A stretch of 64,000 nucleotides of DNA from positions 62,001 to 126,000 of the forward strand of contig NZ_JAHXRQ010000009.1 in assembly GCF_019392335.1 (NCBI RefSeq), read 5' to 3'. The notes below the pieces were generated by a model. That model did no database searches. It was given only the letters and a program-made list of their open reading frames with translations, and was not told the DNA's origin. Of the stretch, positions 45,636-54,341 are shown in pieces. The DNA comes from Mameliella sp. CS4. Lineage in GTDB: Bacteria; Pseudomonadota; Alphaproteobacteria; Rhodobacterales; Rhodobacteraceae. Within the stretch, counting starts at the first letter, position 1; every line of letters begins with the position of its first letter. The position numbers and the translations under genes are program-made.

Positions 45636-46642
45636 ACCGATTTCCCCTTGAACAGGCCCGTGGGCTTAAACAGCAGCACCACCACGAGGATCATGAAGCT
45701 GACCGCGAACTTGTATTCCGTGGCCATGAGTTGAACGAGGCCGGAAGGCTCAAGCGCCTCGGGCATCAGATAGACCAGCACCTTTTTCCAGGCATAGGTG
45801 ATCGCCACCTCGGAAAAGGCGATGACGAAACCGCCCGCGATGGCGCCCAGCGGGCTGCCCAAACCGCCCACGATGGCCGAGGCGAAGATCGGCAGCAGAA
45901 GCTGGAAATAGGTGAAGGGTTTGTAGCTCTTGTCGAGACCGTAAAGCGTGCCCGCCACCGTGATCAGCGCGGCCACGATCAGCCATGTCACCATGACGAC
46001 CCGTTCCGGGTTGATCCCCGAGAGCAGGGCCAGGTCCTCGTTGTCGGAATAGGCACGCATGGACTTGCCGGTGCGGGTGCGGTTCAGGAACCAGAACAGC
46101 AGCGCCACGACGATCACAGCCGTCACCACGGTCAGCCCCTGCGTGGTCTTGATGCCCAGCCCTTCGTCCAGACCGGTCATCTCCTTGAACTCACGCGCGT
46201 TGATGATGAACCGCTCGCCATCGGCAAAGCGCTGGTCATCGGCGCCCAGGATAAAGCGGGTCAGCCCGTTGTAGATGAACATCACCCCGATCGAGACAAT
46301 CACAAAGACCACGGGTTTGGCCTTTTGCCCCCTGTAAAAGCGGTAGATGCCCCGGTCGGTGATCAGAACCAGCGCCGCGGTGCCCGCGATGCCGAAGGGT
46401 ATGGCCAGAAGCGCGGTTGGCAGTGGCCCGAGGTTGATCCCCCAGGACTGGAACAGCCAGGTGAACAGGATCACCACCATTGTGCCAAAGGCCATCGTGT
46501 CGCCATGTGCGAAATTCGAAAACCGTAGGATGCCATAGATCAGCGTCACCCCCAGCGCGCCCAGAGCCAGTTGGCTGCCATAGGCCATCGCGGGGATGAG
46601 CACGAAATTGGATAGCGCCACGATGGCGTTGAGAAAATCCAT
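45632..46642 (-). CDS. livH: Branched-chain amino acid ABC transporter permease LivH
   Basis: LivH is the partner permease. The 336-residue protein has GALGVTLIYGILRFSNFAHGDTMAFG near the start, the MRAYSDNEDLALLSGINPERV coupling helix, and the C-terminal GGLGSPLGAIAGGFVIAFSE. ATG 46642 lies 76 bases downstream of the small-protein gene at 46719 and within the liv operon. Confidence 0.95.
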   Translation of the reverse strand: MDFLNAIVALSNFVLIPAMAYGSQLALGALGVTLIYGILRFSNFAHGDTMAFGTMVVILFTWLFQSWGINLGPLPTALLAIPFGIAGTAALVLITDRGIYRFYRGQKAKPVVFVIVSIGVMFIYNGLTRFILGADDQRFADGERFIINAREFKEMTGLDEGLGIKTTQGLTVVTAVIVVALLFWFLNRTRTGKSMRAYSDNEDLALLSGINPERVVMVTWLIVAALITVAGTLYGLDKSYKPFTYFQLLLPIFASAIVGGLGSPLGAIAGGFVIAFSEVAITYAWKKVLVYLMPEALEPSGLVQLMATEYKFAVSFMILVVVLLFKPTGLFKGKSV

Positions 46643-46718
46643 CAGTCGTTGCCCTCGTTGGTCGGCCGCGCGGTTGGCCCGGCGGCTCTTGTCATGTTCT
46701 TTGTGGCGCCCTGCGGGG

Positions 46719-47102
46719 TCACCCGGTCACCACGCATTCGCCGTGATAGGTCACGACGGTCAGCGGATCGGCGAACTGCACGCTCAGCTTGGCCAGCCCA
46801 TCGGGGGTCTGGCTGAGCAGGTAGCTGCCGTTTCCGTCATGCGCAAAAATCACCAGCACGCCGTTCACCACCCGGGCGGTGCCTTTGGCCGGGCCGGTGC
46901 CCAGCACCAGTTCGGCCTCGCCGGGCATCTGCTTGGGCAGGTCGACGTCATGTCCGAACTGCGCAAAGGTGCAGGCCTCTTCGTCAAGGCATTCCACGGT
47001 GTAACTGCAGGACATCAGCGACGCGCCGGGGGTCTCGATGATATCGGCCAGGGCCGCGCCCCCGCATCCTGCCAACCCAAGGGCCAGTCCCAGCTTCTGC
47101 AT
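46719..47102 (-). CDS. Small exported protein (second insert in the liv operon)
   Basis: The 127-residue protein has an N-terminal signal (MQKLGLALGLAGCGGAALA; LAGC could be a lipobox, making it a lipoprotein). Its mature part is beta-rich with scattered cysteines (ASLMSCSYTVECLDEEACTF ... TVVTYHGECVVTG). It starts on the preceding gene's stop (TGATG). I recognise no family. Its place between livF and livH suggests co-expression with the transporter. Confidence 0.7.
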   Translation of the reverse strand: MQKLGLALGLAGCGGAALADIIETPGASLMSCSYTVECLDEEACTFAQFGHDVDLPKQMPGEAELVLGTGPAKGTARVVNGVLVIFAHDGNGSYLLSQTPDGLAKLSVQFADPLTVVTYHGECVVTG

Positions 47103-47473
47103 CACCCGATCTCCTTGCATTGGCCCTGCCAAGGGCGTTCCCCGTGATCGCTCATGCGGGCCGTGCCATCCGGCGACACCGTCATCAAAAGGCCCTGCGC
47201 CGAGGCCCAGAACCCGCGCGCGCCGTCCTGACCCATGATCGCCTCGGCCTCGATCTCGGTGCCCTCCATGCGGACCCGGCTGACGCGACGGCGCGGAGGT
47301 TCGGCAGCATCGACCGGCGGTGCAAAGCTCGCCGGGTCGAGGTCAAACCGCAGGTCCATGCGCGTTCCGTCCCGGCTGAGCGCGCAGTCGTAGGTCTCCA
47401 CTGCCGCATGAGCCGGTCCGTGGACCGCCGGGAAGGCCAGTGACCACAGGGCCGCCTGGGTGACGGGCCGCAT
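47102..47473 (-). CDS. Small exported protein (first insert in the liv operon)
   Basis: The 123-residue protein has a signal peptide (MRPVTQAALWSLAFPAVHGPAHA), then a mature part with two cysteines (ETYDCALSRDGTRMDLRFDLDP ... PWQGQCKEIG). It starts four bases after livF and overlaps the next gene by TGATG. No family is recognised, although its size and cysteine placement resemble the neighbouring gene's product. Confidence 0.7.
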   Translation of the reverse strand: MRPVTQAALWSLAFPAVHGPAHAAVETYDCALSRDGTRMDLRFDLDPASFAPPVDAAEPPRRRVSRVRMEGTEIEAEAIMGQDGARGFWASAQGLLMTVSPDGTARMSDHGERPWQGQCKEIG

Positions 47474-47477
47474 CGCC

Positions 47478-48305
47478 TCAGCCCCCCAGAAAGCTCTTGC
47501 GCACTTCGGGATCGGCCAACAGTTCCTTGCCCGTCCCGGTATAGGCGTTGCTTCCCTGTACAAGGACATAGCCCTTGTCGGCGATCTCCAGCGCCTGGCG
47601 CGCATTCTGTTCCACCATGAGGATGGAAATGCCGGTGCGGGCCACCTCGATGATGCGGTCAAAAAGTTCGTCCATCACGATGGGGCTGACGCCGGCGGTG
47701 GGTTCATCCAGCATCAGAACCTTGGGCTGGGTCATCAACGCGCGGCCCACGGCCACCTGTTGCCGCTGACCGCCCGACAGTTCCCCCGCCGGCTGGCGGC
47801 GCTTTTCCTTGAGGATCGGGAACAGCTCATAGACCTGTTCCATCGTGCTGCGGAAATCGTCCAGCCGGATAAAGGCGCCCATCTCCAAGTTTTCCTCGAC
47901 GGTCATCGAGGTGAAGATATTCGAGGTCTGGGGGACGAACCCCATGCCCTGTGCCACCCGGTCCTGCGGGGTCAGCTGGGTGATGTCGTGCCCGTCCAGC
48001 CGCACCGCGCCCGAGCGGACGTCCAGCATCCCGAACACCGCCTTCATCGCGGTCGACTTGCCGGCGCCATTGGGGCCGACGATGACGGCGATCTCGCCCT
48101 TGTCGACGGCGATGGTGCAGTCGTGCAGGATGTCCGGCCCCTTGCCGTAACCGCCGGTCATCGTGTCGCCGATCAGGAAAGGCCCGCCGGGCGCATCCGA
48201 CATCGGGCCCGAGCGGCGGGTCGGGTCGATCTCGCTCCGCGGGCCCTGCTTGGTGATCGAGGCGTCGTGGTTGCCGCGGTCGTTCTGATAGGGATTGTCG
48301 CTCAT
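47478..48305 (-). CDS. livF: Branched-chain amino acid ABC transporter ATPase LivF
   Basis: LivF is one of the two ATP-binding subunits. The 275-residue protein has Walker A GPNGAGKSTAMKAVFG, Q-loop GFVPQTSNIF, the ABC signature LSGGQRQQVAVGRAL and Walker B VLMLDEPTAGVSP. It has an N-terminal extension of about 35 polar residues (MSDNPYQNDRGNHDAS...) before the usual start. The start overlaps livG by ATGA. Confidence 0.95.
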   Translation of the reverse strand: MSDNPYQNDRGNHDASITKQGPRSEIDPTRRSGPMSDAPGGPFLIGDTMTGGYGKGPDILHDCTIAVDKGEIAVIVGPNGAGKSTAMKAVFGMLDVRSGAVRLDGHDITQLTPQDRVAQGMGFVPQTSNIFTSMTVEENLEMGAFIRLDDFRSTMEQVYELFPILKEKRRQPAGELSGGQRQQVAVGRALMTQPKVLMLDEPTAGVSPIVMDELFDRIIEVARTGISILMVEQNARQALEIADKGYVLVQGSNAYTGTGKELLADPEVRKSFLGG

Positions 48306-49087
48306 ACCGTTGCCACCTGGTCTTTGTTCTTGAGCCCGGTGCCCAGGTAGGCCTCGATCACATGCTCGTTGGCCTTGATCTCGTCCAGTGTGCCCTCGGC
48401 CAGCTTCTTGCCCTCGGCCATGACGATGACCGGGTCACAGATGCGGCCGATGAAATCCATGTCGTGTTCGATCACGCAGAAGGTATAGTCGCGCTCCTTG
48501 TTGAGCCTTACGATCGTGTCCGCGATGGTGTTGAGAAGCGTCCGGTTCACACCCGCTCCGACCTCGTCCAGGAAGACGATCTTGGCATCGACCATCATGG
48601 TCCGGCCCAGTTCCAGCAGCTTTTTCTGCCCGCCGGACACCGCGCCCGCTGGATGGTCGGCCAGATGAGAGATGGTCAGGAAATCAAGGACTTCGTCGGC
48701 CTTGGCGCGCAGGGCGCGTTCCTCGTCTGCGATGCGCTTGCGGCCGAACCAGGTGTTCCAGAGCGTTTCGCCCGATTGTTCGCCCGGCACCATCATCAGG
48801 TTCTCGCGGCAGGTCATCGAGTGGAATTCATGCGCGATCTGGAAGGTGCGCAGCAGACCCTTGTGGAACAGCTCGTGCGGCGGCAGGCCGGTGATGTCCT
48901 CTCCATCCATGGTGACGGTGCCGCTGGTCGGCGGCAGGGCGCCTGCGATCACGTTGAAGAGCGTCGTCTTGCCCGCGCCGTTCGGCCCCACCAGCCCGGT
49001 GATAGATCCCGTGGCAATTTCAAGTGAGGCGCCGTCGACGGCCCGGAAGGCACCGAAATGCCGGTGCAGGTTGTCCACCTTTATCAA
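48302..49087 (-). CDS. livG: Branched-chain amino acid ABC transporter ATPase LivG
   Basis: LivG is the other ATPase subunit. The 261-residue protein has Walker A GPNGAGKTTLFNVIAG, the RTFQIAHEF Q-loop, the signature AVSGGQKKLLELGRTM and Walker B IVFLDEVGAGVN. The insertion ENLMMVPGEQSGETLWNTWF is typical of LivG. It follows livK after 96 bases that include a hairpin. Confidence 0.95.
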   Translation of the reverse strand: MIKVDNLHRHFGAFRAVDGASLEIATGSITGLVGPNGAGKTTLFNVIAGALPPTSGTVTMDGEDITGLPPHELFHKGLLRTFQIAHEFHSMTCRENLMMVPGEQSGETLWNTWFGRKRIADEERALRAKADEVLDFLTISHLADHPAGAVSGGQKKLLELGRTMMVDAKIVFLDEVGAGVNRTLLNTIADTIVRLNKERDYTFCVIEHDMDFIGRICDPVIVMAEGKKLAEGTLDEIKANEHVIEAYLGTGLKNKDQVATV

Positions 49088-49139
49088 TTGGATAGCCCCC
49101 GAAAGGCGGCGCCGCGCACGGCACCGCCGTAAAGCAGGA

Positions 49140-49168
49140 AGAGCAGCGGGGCCTGGCCCAGCTGCTCT
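49140..49168 (-). terminator. Hairpin between livK and livG, probable partial terminator
   Basis: AGAGCAGC (49140-49147) pairs with GCTGCTCT (49161-49168), with a nested GGGCC/GGCCC, and on the minus strand is followed by TCCTGCTTT. Such intercistronic hairpins commonly let the binding protein be made in excess of the membrane parts. Confidence 0.6.
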
Positions 49169-49183
49169 CTTGCATGGTGTCGG

Positions 49184-50368
49184 TTACTTGAACTCGACGG
49201 TTTCCGCCGCACCATCGGTGATGGTGTAGTGGCGGTAGGTCCCGGCGGCTTCACCCGGGCCGATCAGTTCGACACCCGAGGCGCCGACATAGTCGATTTC
49301 ACCGCCATCGGCGAGGATTTCCAGCGCCTTCGCCAGTTCACCCGGCAGGATCGGCTCGCCCGGGGCGTTTGCCACGTCCAGCAGGTTGGCAGCGATCGCC
49401 TCGGAGGTGGCGGCGCCGCCCTTCATCATCGCCAGCGCCATCAGCGCAGCACCGTCATAGGATTCGCGGGTGAACGAGCTGGTCGGATCGACGCCAGCGG
49501 CAGCGGTGATCGTTTCAAAGGCCTCTGCGCCTGCGCCGGTCGCCCAGGGCACGGTGCCGTAGGAGCCTTCGAGCGCGTCGGAGAGTTCCGAGAACAGGTT
49601 CGAGCCGAACATGCCGTCCGCCATCACGTAGGTGTCGAATGCACCGGTGTCGTAGGAGGCCTGGATGATGCCCTTGCCGCCCTGGTCGGTGTAGCCGAAG
49701 ACCATGAGTGCCTGGCCACCGGCCGAGGCCAGCGCGCCGATCTCTGCCGAGTAGTCGGCCTTGCCGTCGTCATGCGGCGCCGACAGCGTCACGGTGCCGT
49801 CGAAGGCCGAGGCGAAGGCATCCGCAAGGCCCTTGCCGTAGTCGTTGTTGGTGTAGGTCACCGCAACCTCGGTGATGCCCTTCTCCGCGAGGATTTCCGC
49901 GATGACGGCGCCCTGGCGTGCGTCCGAAGGCGCAGTGCGGAAGAACAGGCCGTTGTCTTCGGCGGTCGACAGGGCGGGCGAGGTCGCCGAGGGCGACACC
50001 ATCGGGATACCGTTCGGCACGGCCACGTTCGACAGGATCGCGCCGGTCACGCCGGAACAGTCAGCGCCCATGATGCCAGCGACACCTTCGGAGACCAGGC
50101 GTTCCGCTGCGGCGGTGGCGGCGGCTGCGTCGATGCAGGTCGAGTCCGCGCGCGACGGGGCCAGCGTCACGCCGTCCAGGAACTTGCCCGAGTCGTTGAC
50201 CTCGGAAATCGCCAGTTCGGCGGCATCCGCCATTGCCGGGGTGATGGATTCGATCGGACCAGTGAAACCGAGGATGATACCGATCTTGGCTTCGCTCGCG
50301 TGGCTTTCGGCATAGGCGGCCGAAGCGGTCAGAGCGGCAGCCGTCGTGGCCATCAGCAATTTCTTCAT
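49184..50368 (-). CDS. livK: Branched-chain amino acid ABC transporter substrate-binding protein LivK
   Basis: LivK is the periplasmic receptor. The 394-residue protein has a signal peptide (MKKLLMATTAAALTASAAYAES), then the two-lobed Peripla_BP_6 fold: AKIGIILGFTGPIESITPAMADAAELAI, the IMGADCSGVTGAI and MVSPSATSPALS ligand loops, and a VTYTNNDYGKG segment. GGAG precedes ATG 50368. It is the first gene of the operon; a terminator-like leader hairpin lies about 65-95 bases upstream. Confidence 0.95.
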   Translation of the reverse strand: MKKLLMATTAAALTASAAYAESHASEAKIGIILGFTGPIESITPAMADAAELAISEVNDSGKFLDGVTLAPSRADSTCIDAAAATAAAERLVSEGVAGIMGADCSGVTGAILSNVAVPNGIPMVSPSATSPALSTAEDNGLFFRTAPSDARQGAVIAEILAEKGITEVAVTYTNNDYGKGLADAFASAFDGTVTLSAPHDDGKADYSAEIGALASAGGQALMVFGYTDQGGKGIIQASYDTGAFDTYVMADGMFGSNLFSELSDALEGSYGTVPWATGAGAEAFETITAAAGVDPTSSFTRESYDGAALMALAMMKGGAATSEAIAANLLDVANAPGEPILPGELAKALEILADGGEIDYVGASGVELIGPGEAAGTYRHYTITDGAAETVEFK

Positions 50369-50430
50369 TTGATAACTCCCATGTTGGATCTTGATGTCCT
50401 GAGGCGAGCCTAAGCATCGTTTTCCGAAAA

Positions 50431-50462
50431 GAAAAGGCCCCTCGCGTTGAACTCGGGGGCCC
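50431..50462 (-). promoter_or_regulatory. Terminator-like hairpin in the livK leader (possible attenuator)
   Basis: On the minus strand GGCCCC and GGGGCC (50456-50461 with 50436-50441) form a 6-bp GC stem with a 14-nt loop, followed by TTTTCTTTTC. It sits between the divergent start of the sugar dehydrogenase gene and livK, where no minus-strand gene ends. It therefore looks like a leader element rather than an operon terminator. Confidence 0.5.
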
Positions 50463-50547
50463 GGACGCCAAGTCAGTCTGGCTTTCCGGCATGGTGGAAC
50501 CAAATGGTCATTCGGGGGGTCAGATCCCGGGCAAAAGGAGGAGCGCG

Positions 50548-51660
50548 ATGAAACGGAATTCACTGGTGGCTGTTCTGGCGGGCGGTGTCATCGGCCTGTG
50601 CGGCGCCGTGCAGGCCTCGCCGATCCAGACAGAGGCCGGACCGATGGAGATCCTGCCCGTGGTCGAGGGGTTGGACATTCCCTGGGCCTTCGACTTTCTG
50701 CCGGACGGCGGGATTCTTGTGACGGAACGCGCCGGGCGGCTGCTGCTGATCCGCGATGGCGGGTCGCAGGTCGTCGAAGGCACACCGGAGGTCGTGGACA
50801 GCGGGCAGGGTGGCTTGCTGGACGTCATGGTGCCGCGTGATTTCGACACCAGCCGCGAAGTGTTCTTTACCTATGCCCGCAAACAGGGGCGGGGCGCCGG
50901 AACCGCCGTGTTCAAGGCCCGCCTGTCCGAGGATGGCACCCGGTTGGAGGATGGCGAAACCATCTTTGAAATCGCCGAGGGTACGCGCGGCGGGCGGCAT
51001 TTCGGGTCGCGCCTGGTCGAGGCCGAGGACGGGCACCTCTTTGTCACCATTGGTGACCGGGGCGACGGGCCCAAGGCGCAGGACCTGTCGATGCACAATG
51101 GCTCTGTTCTGCGCATCACCCGGGATGGCGCCCCCGCGCCGGGCAACCCCTTTGTAGATACAGAGGGCGCCCGGCCCGAAATCTGGTCCTATGGCCATCG
51201 CAACCCGCAGGGCGCGGCGCTGGACGGAACGGGACAGCTCTGGGCCGTGGAACATGGGGCCCGTGGCGGAGACGAGGTGAACCGGGTCACGGCGGGCACG
51301 AACTATGGCTGGCCGGTGATTTCCTACGGGGTCAACTACAATGGCAGCAAGATCGGCGAAGGTACGCAGAAAGACGGCATGGCCCAACCTGTCTATTTCT
51401 GGGATCCCTCCATCGCGCCGTCGGGCATGACCTTTTATGACGGCAGCGTGTCCGACTGGTCCGGCAACGCCTTCATCGGGTCGTTGAAGTTCGACTATAT
51501 ATCGCGGCTGTCGGGTGATCCCCTGGCCGAGGTCGAGCGGATCGAGAGCGATGAAACCCTGCGCGTGCGTGACCTTGACCAGGGGCCGGACGGGGCGCTG
51601 TGGTTCCTGAGTGTGGGGAACGGTGCGCTTTACCGGATTGTCCCGGCCTCTGGCGGCTGA
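50548..51660 (+). CDS. PQQ-dependent aldose sugar dehydrogenase (soluble GDH family)
   Basis: The 370-residue exported protein has a signal peptide (MKRNSLVAVLAGGVIGLCGAVQASP) and the six-bladed beta-propeller of the Asd/soluble-glucose-dehydrogenase family. It has WAFDFLPDGGILVTERAGRL, RHFGSRLVEAEDGHLFVTIGDRGDGPKAQD, YGHRNPQGAAL, EHGARGGDEVN and NYGWPVISYGVNYNG. These loops carry the calcium and PQQ contacts. It oxidises aldoses in the periplasm. AAGGAGGAG lies before ATG 50548. It is divergent from livK. Confidence 0.95.
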   Translation: MKRNSLVAVLAGGVIGLCGAVQASPIQTEAGPMEILPVVEGLDIPWAFDFLPDGGILVTERAGRLLLIRDGGSQVVEGTPEVVDSGQGGLLDVMVPRDFDTSREVFFTYARKQGRGAGTAVFKARLSEDGTRLEDGETIFEIAEGTRGGRHFGSRLVEAEDGHLFVTIGDRGDGPKAQDLSMHNGSVLRITRDGAPAPGNPFVDTEGARPEIWSYGHRNPQGAALDGTGQLWAVEHGARGGDEVNRVTAGTNYGWPVISYGVNYNGSKIGEGTQKDGMAQPVYFWDPSIAPSGMTFYDGSVSDWSGNAFIGSLKFDYISRLSGDPLAEVERIESDETLRVRDLDQGPDGALWFLSVGNGALYRIVPASGG

Positions 51661-51738
51661 GGTTTTGCCTGGACTCGTGATGTGGCGGCCCTGGACAAAC
51701 GTCGGGGCCGTCGTCTTTTGTCTGGACGGCGAGCAGGG

Positions 51739-51758
51739 TGCCTGACAAAAGTCAGGCA
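51739..51758. promoter_or_regulatory. Operator-like palindrome upstream of the MarR-GNAT gene
   Basis: TGCCTGAC-AAAA-GTCAGGCA is a perfect 8-bp inverted repeat with a 4-nt centre, ending 21 bases before the start codon. Its size and position fit an autoregulatory MarR operator. Confidence 0.55.
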
Positions 51759-51779
51759 ATATCTCTGACCGAGGCCACC

Positions 51780-52655
51780 ATGACCACCAATGCCATTGCC
51801 CGCACCCGCCGTTTTCACCGCGCCGTTACCTCCGAGGTTGGTGCGCTCGACTCATCCTTTCTGGGCCGAGGGCGCCCGCTTGGGCCGGCTCGGGTCCTGC
51901 ATGCGATCGGCAACGGGTTGTCGGACGTGGCCGAGATCCGGGCGCATCTCAAACTGGATTCGGGGCTGATGAGTCGCCTTTTGCGAGGGCTGGAGGATGA
52001 GGGGTTGGTCACTGTCACGGCCTCGGAGAGCGATGCGCGCCGCAGAAGCGCCTGCCTGACCCCGGCTGGCAAGGCGGAATTCGCGGAATACGAGGCCCTC
52101 TCGGACCAGCAGGCCAGCGCCATCCTGTCCCGCCACCCGCACCCCGAGGCGCTGTTGCAGGCGATGGATCTGGTCGCCACCGCGCTGGGGTTCGACCGCA
52201 CCGCGATTCAGCCTGTGCCGGTGTCGGACCCGCGCGCGCAGGCCTGTCTTGCGACCTATTACGGCGAACTGGCCCGCCGCTTTCCCGCTGGGTTCGACGT
52301 GAGCCTTTCCGCCGATCCCGAAGCACGCGACATGGAACCACCGCGCGGCGCCTTTCTGCTGGCGGTGCTGGACGGCATGGCCATCGGCTGTGCCGGGTTG
52401 AAAGGCACCGACAAAGGGTATGCTGAGGTCAAACGGGTCTGGGTCGCGCCTTCGGCCCGGCGCATGGGGCTGGCGGGCTTTCTGATGCGGGCCATCGAGG
52501 ACGAGGCGCGCGCACTGGGGATCGCGACGCTGAGGTTGGATACCAACAGTGCCTTGCCAGAGGCGGTGGGCTTTTACCGTAGGTCCGGCTGGACGGAGAT
52601 CCCGCGCTTCAACGATGACCCGTATCCGGATGTTTTCTTTGAGAAACACCTGTGA
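51780..52655 (+). CDS. MarR-GNAT fusion: DNA-binding domain plus acetyltransferase
   Basis: The 291-residue protein joins a winged helix MarR domain (about 1-135, with ILARxLxIDxGxxSRxLRxLExxGLV-type VAEIRAHLKLDSGLMSRLLRGLEDEGLVT and SDARRRSACLTPAGK) to a GNAT domain (about 145-290, with VKRVWVAPSARRMGLAGFLMRAIEDEARALG as the acetyl-CoA loop). Such fusions are common in actinobacteria and alphaproteobacteria; their substrates are unknown. A perfect palindrome lies just upstream. No target gene is evident. Confidence 0.93.
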   Translation: MTTNAIARTRRFHRAVTSEVGALDSSFLGRGRPLGPARVLHAIGNGLSDVAEIRAHLKLDSGLMSRLLRGLEDEGLVTVTASESDARRRSACLTPAGKAEFAEYEALSDQQASAILSRHPHPEALLQAMDLVATALGFDRTAIQPVPVSDPRAQACLATYYGELARRFPAGFDVSLSADPEARDMEPPRGAFLLAVLDGMAIGCAGLKGTDKGYAEVKRVWVAPSARRMGLAGFLMRAIEDEARALGIATLRLDTNSALPEAVGFYRRSGWTEIPRFNDDPYPDVFFEKHL

Positions 52656-52661
52656 AAAGGG

Positions 52662-53156
52662 TCAGGGCAGGGTGCGTTCGTAGTAGGCGCTGTCGCACCA
52701 TTCCCACCCGCCGTAGAGAAAGTTCTTTTCTTCTGTCCTGACGAGGGTGAAGCCCAGTTTCTCCAGCAGCCGTACCGAGCCGGTATTGCGCGGGTCCACC
52801 TCCGCCGTGAGGCGGTCGAGGTCCGGGCGGCGGCGGGCGATTTCGGGGATCAGTGCCGAAAGTGCCTCGAAGGTCAGCCCTTGCCCCCAGTAGCCGGGAT
52901 GCAGGATATAGCCGATTTCCGCATCCCGCCAAATACCGGCCCGCCCGATGCACCGCCCGCCGCATTCGATGGCGAATTCCACCTGGCCGGGCCTGTCCTC
53001 CATCAGGAAATGCAGCATTTCCCGGGTTTGAGTGATGTCTTCATGTGCAGGGCGCGACCAGTAGCGCATGGCACGCGGGTCCGAAAACACCGTGTGCAAT
53101 GGCTCCAGATCGGTCAGGCGCGCGGGCCGGAGCAGAAGTCTCTGGGTTCGGATCAC
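52662..53156 (-). CDS. GNAT acetyltransferase (RimJ/RimL type)
   Basis: The 164-residue GNAT protein has TQRLLLRPARLTDLEPLHTVFSDPRAM, a beta-4 EIGYILHPGYWGQGLTFEAL motif and the NTGSVRLLEKLGFTLV signature of the Acetyltransf_3 group. It starts with GTG 53156 overlapping the GlxA-type regulator stop (GTGA), so the pair is translationally coupled. A substrate cannot be named. Confidence 0.9.
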   Translation of the reverse strand: MIRTQRLLLRPARLTDLEPLHTVFSDPRAMRYWSRPAHEDITQTREMLHFLMEDRPGQVEFAIECGGRCIGRAGIWRDAEIGYILHPGYWGQGLTFEALSALIPEIARRRPDLDRLTAEVDPRNTGSVRLLEKLGFTLVRTEEKNFLYGGWEWCDSAYYERTLP

Positions 53157-54163
53157 ACTGACAGGCGCGAGGACTGGGCCCCGCGTTCGCGGTAGGGTGT
53201 CGTCTTGTAATGCGCCCGGTAGCATTTGGAAAAATGCGAAGGCGAAGCAAAGCCACAGGCCAGCGCCACGTTGATCACGCTCATTTCCGTCTGCATCAGC
53301 AGGTTGCGGGCCTTTTGCAGGCGCAGTTCCATGTAATAGCGCTTGGGCGACCGGTTGAGGTAGCGCCGGAACAGCCGTTCCAGTTGGCGTGTCGACATGC
53401 CGACCTCCTTGGCCAGTACCGCCGGGCTGATCGGCTCCTCGATGTTGCTTTCCATCATCTGGATGACCTGGCTCAGCTTGGGGTGACGCACGCCGATACG
53501 GGTCGGCACGCTCAGGCGCTGGGTGTCCTGGTCGGTACGGATCGAGGAATAGATCTGCTGGTCGGCCACCGCCGTGGCCAGCTCCTCGCCGTGGTCATTG
53601 GCGATGATCTGCAGGAAGAGGTCGATGGACGAAGTGCCGCCGGCCGTGGTCAGCCGGTTGCCGTCGATGGTAAAGACCGACTTGGTCAGTTCCACCTCGT
53701 CGAACTCCTCCGAGAAACTGTCCTGGTTTTCCCAGTGGATCGTCGCCCGCTTTCCATCCAGCAGCCCGGCCTTGGCCAGGCTGTAGGCGGCGGTGCAGAG
53801 ACCGCCGATCATCAACCCCTTGCGCGCCTCGCGGCGCAGCCAACTGACCAAGCGTTTCGAGGTCGCCTTTTGCACGTCGGATCCGCCGCAAATCATGATC
53901 GCGTCTTCGCGGTGCAATTCTTCCAGGTCGCCGTCCAGCTGAAAGACCGTGTCGGTGGAACAGCGCGCGGTCCCGCCGCCTTCGCCGACAATGCGCCATT
54001 CATAGAGCTTTTTCTGCGACATCCGGTTCGCCAACCGCAGGCAATCCAGCGCCGCCGCAAAGGACAGCAGCGTGAAATCGTCGAGAAGGACAAAGATGAA
54101 ACGGCGGGGCTTGGCCGGAACCGTGTCCAGTTCGATGACCTGGCGCTGAGGCGGGGGAAACAT
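53153..54163 (-). CDS. GlxA-type AraC-family regulator with DJ-1/PfpI domain
   Basis: The 336-residue regulator combines an N-terminal amidase-like DJ-1/PfpI domain (RRFIFVLLDDFTLLSFAAALDCLRLAN ... GGLCTAAYSLAKAG with the vestigial nucleophile cysteine). The C-terminal double HTH of the AraC family reads SPAVLAKEVGMSTRQLERLFRRYLNRSPKRYYMELRL ... FASPSHFSKCYRAHYKTTPYRER. Related proteins control glycine betaine, carnitine or choline catabolism. ATG 54163 follows AGGAAGG. It is divergent from the DAHP synthase gene. Confidence 0.9.
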   Translation of the reverse strand: MFPPPQRQVIELDTVPAKPRRFIFVLLDDFTLLSFAAALDCLRLANRMSQKKLYEWRIVGEGGGTARCSTDTVFQLDGDLEELHREDAIMICGGSDVQKATSKRLVSWLRREARKGLMIGGLCTAAYSLAKAGLLDGKRATIHWENQDSFSEEFDEVELTKSVFTIDGNRLTTAGGTSSIDLFLQIIANDHGEELATAVADQQIYSSIRTDQDTQRLSVPTRIGVRHPKLSQVIQMMESNIEEPISPAVLAKEVGMSTRQLERLFRRYLNRSPKRYYMELRLQKARNLLMQTEMSVINVALACGFASPSHFSKCYRAHYKTTPYRERGAQSSRLSV

Positions 54164-54341
54164 GAGGTGCCACCTTCCTGATCGTGCTGCGGCAGCCGGA
54201 CCGCAGCTGTGTCGAAGCACATGGGCAGAAGTGGTGGTCAGCGTCAAGATGTGTCGCGAAAAACACCGCTGGCCACGCGAAGTGGCGCAGAGTATACAGC
54301 CTTTCCGTTAGCGCTCGAAAACGATCAACCGGAGAGAACAG

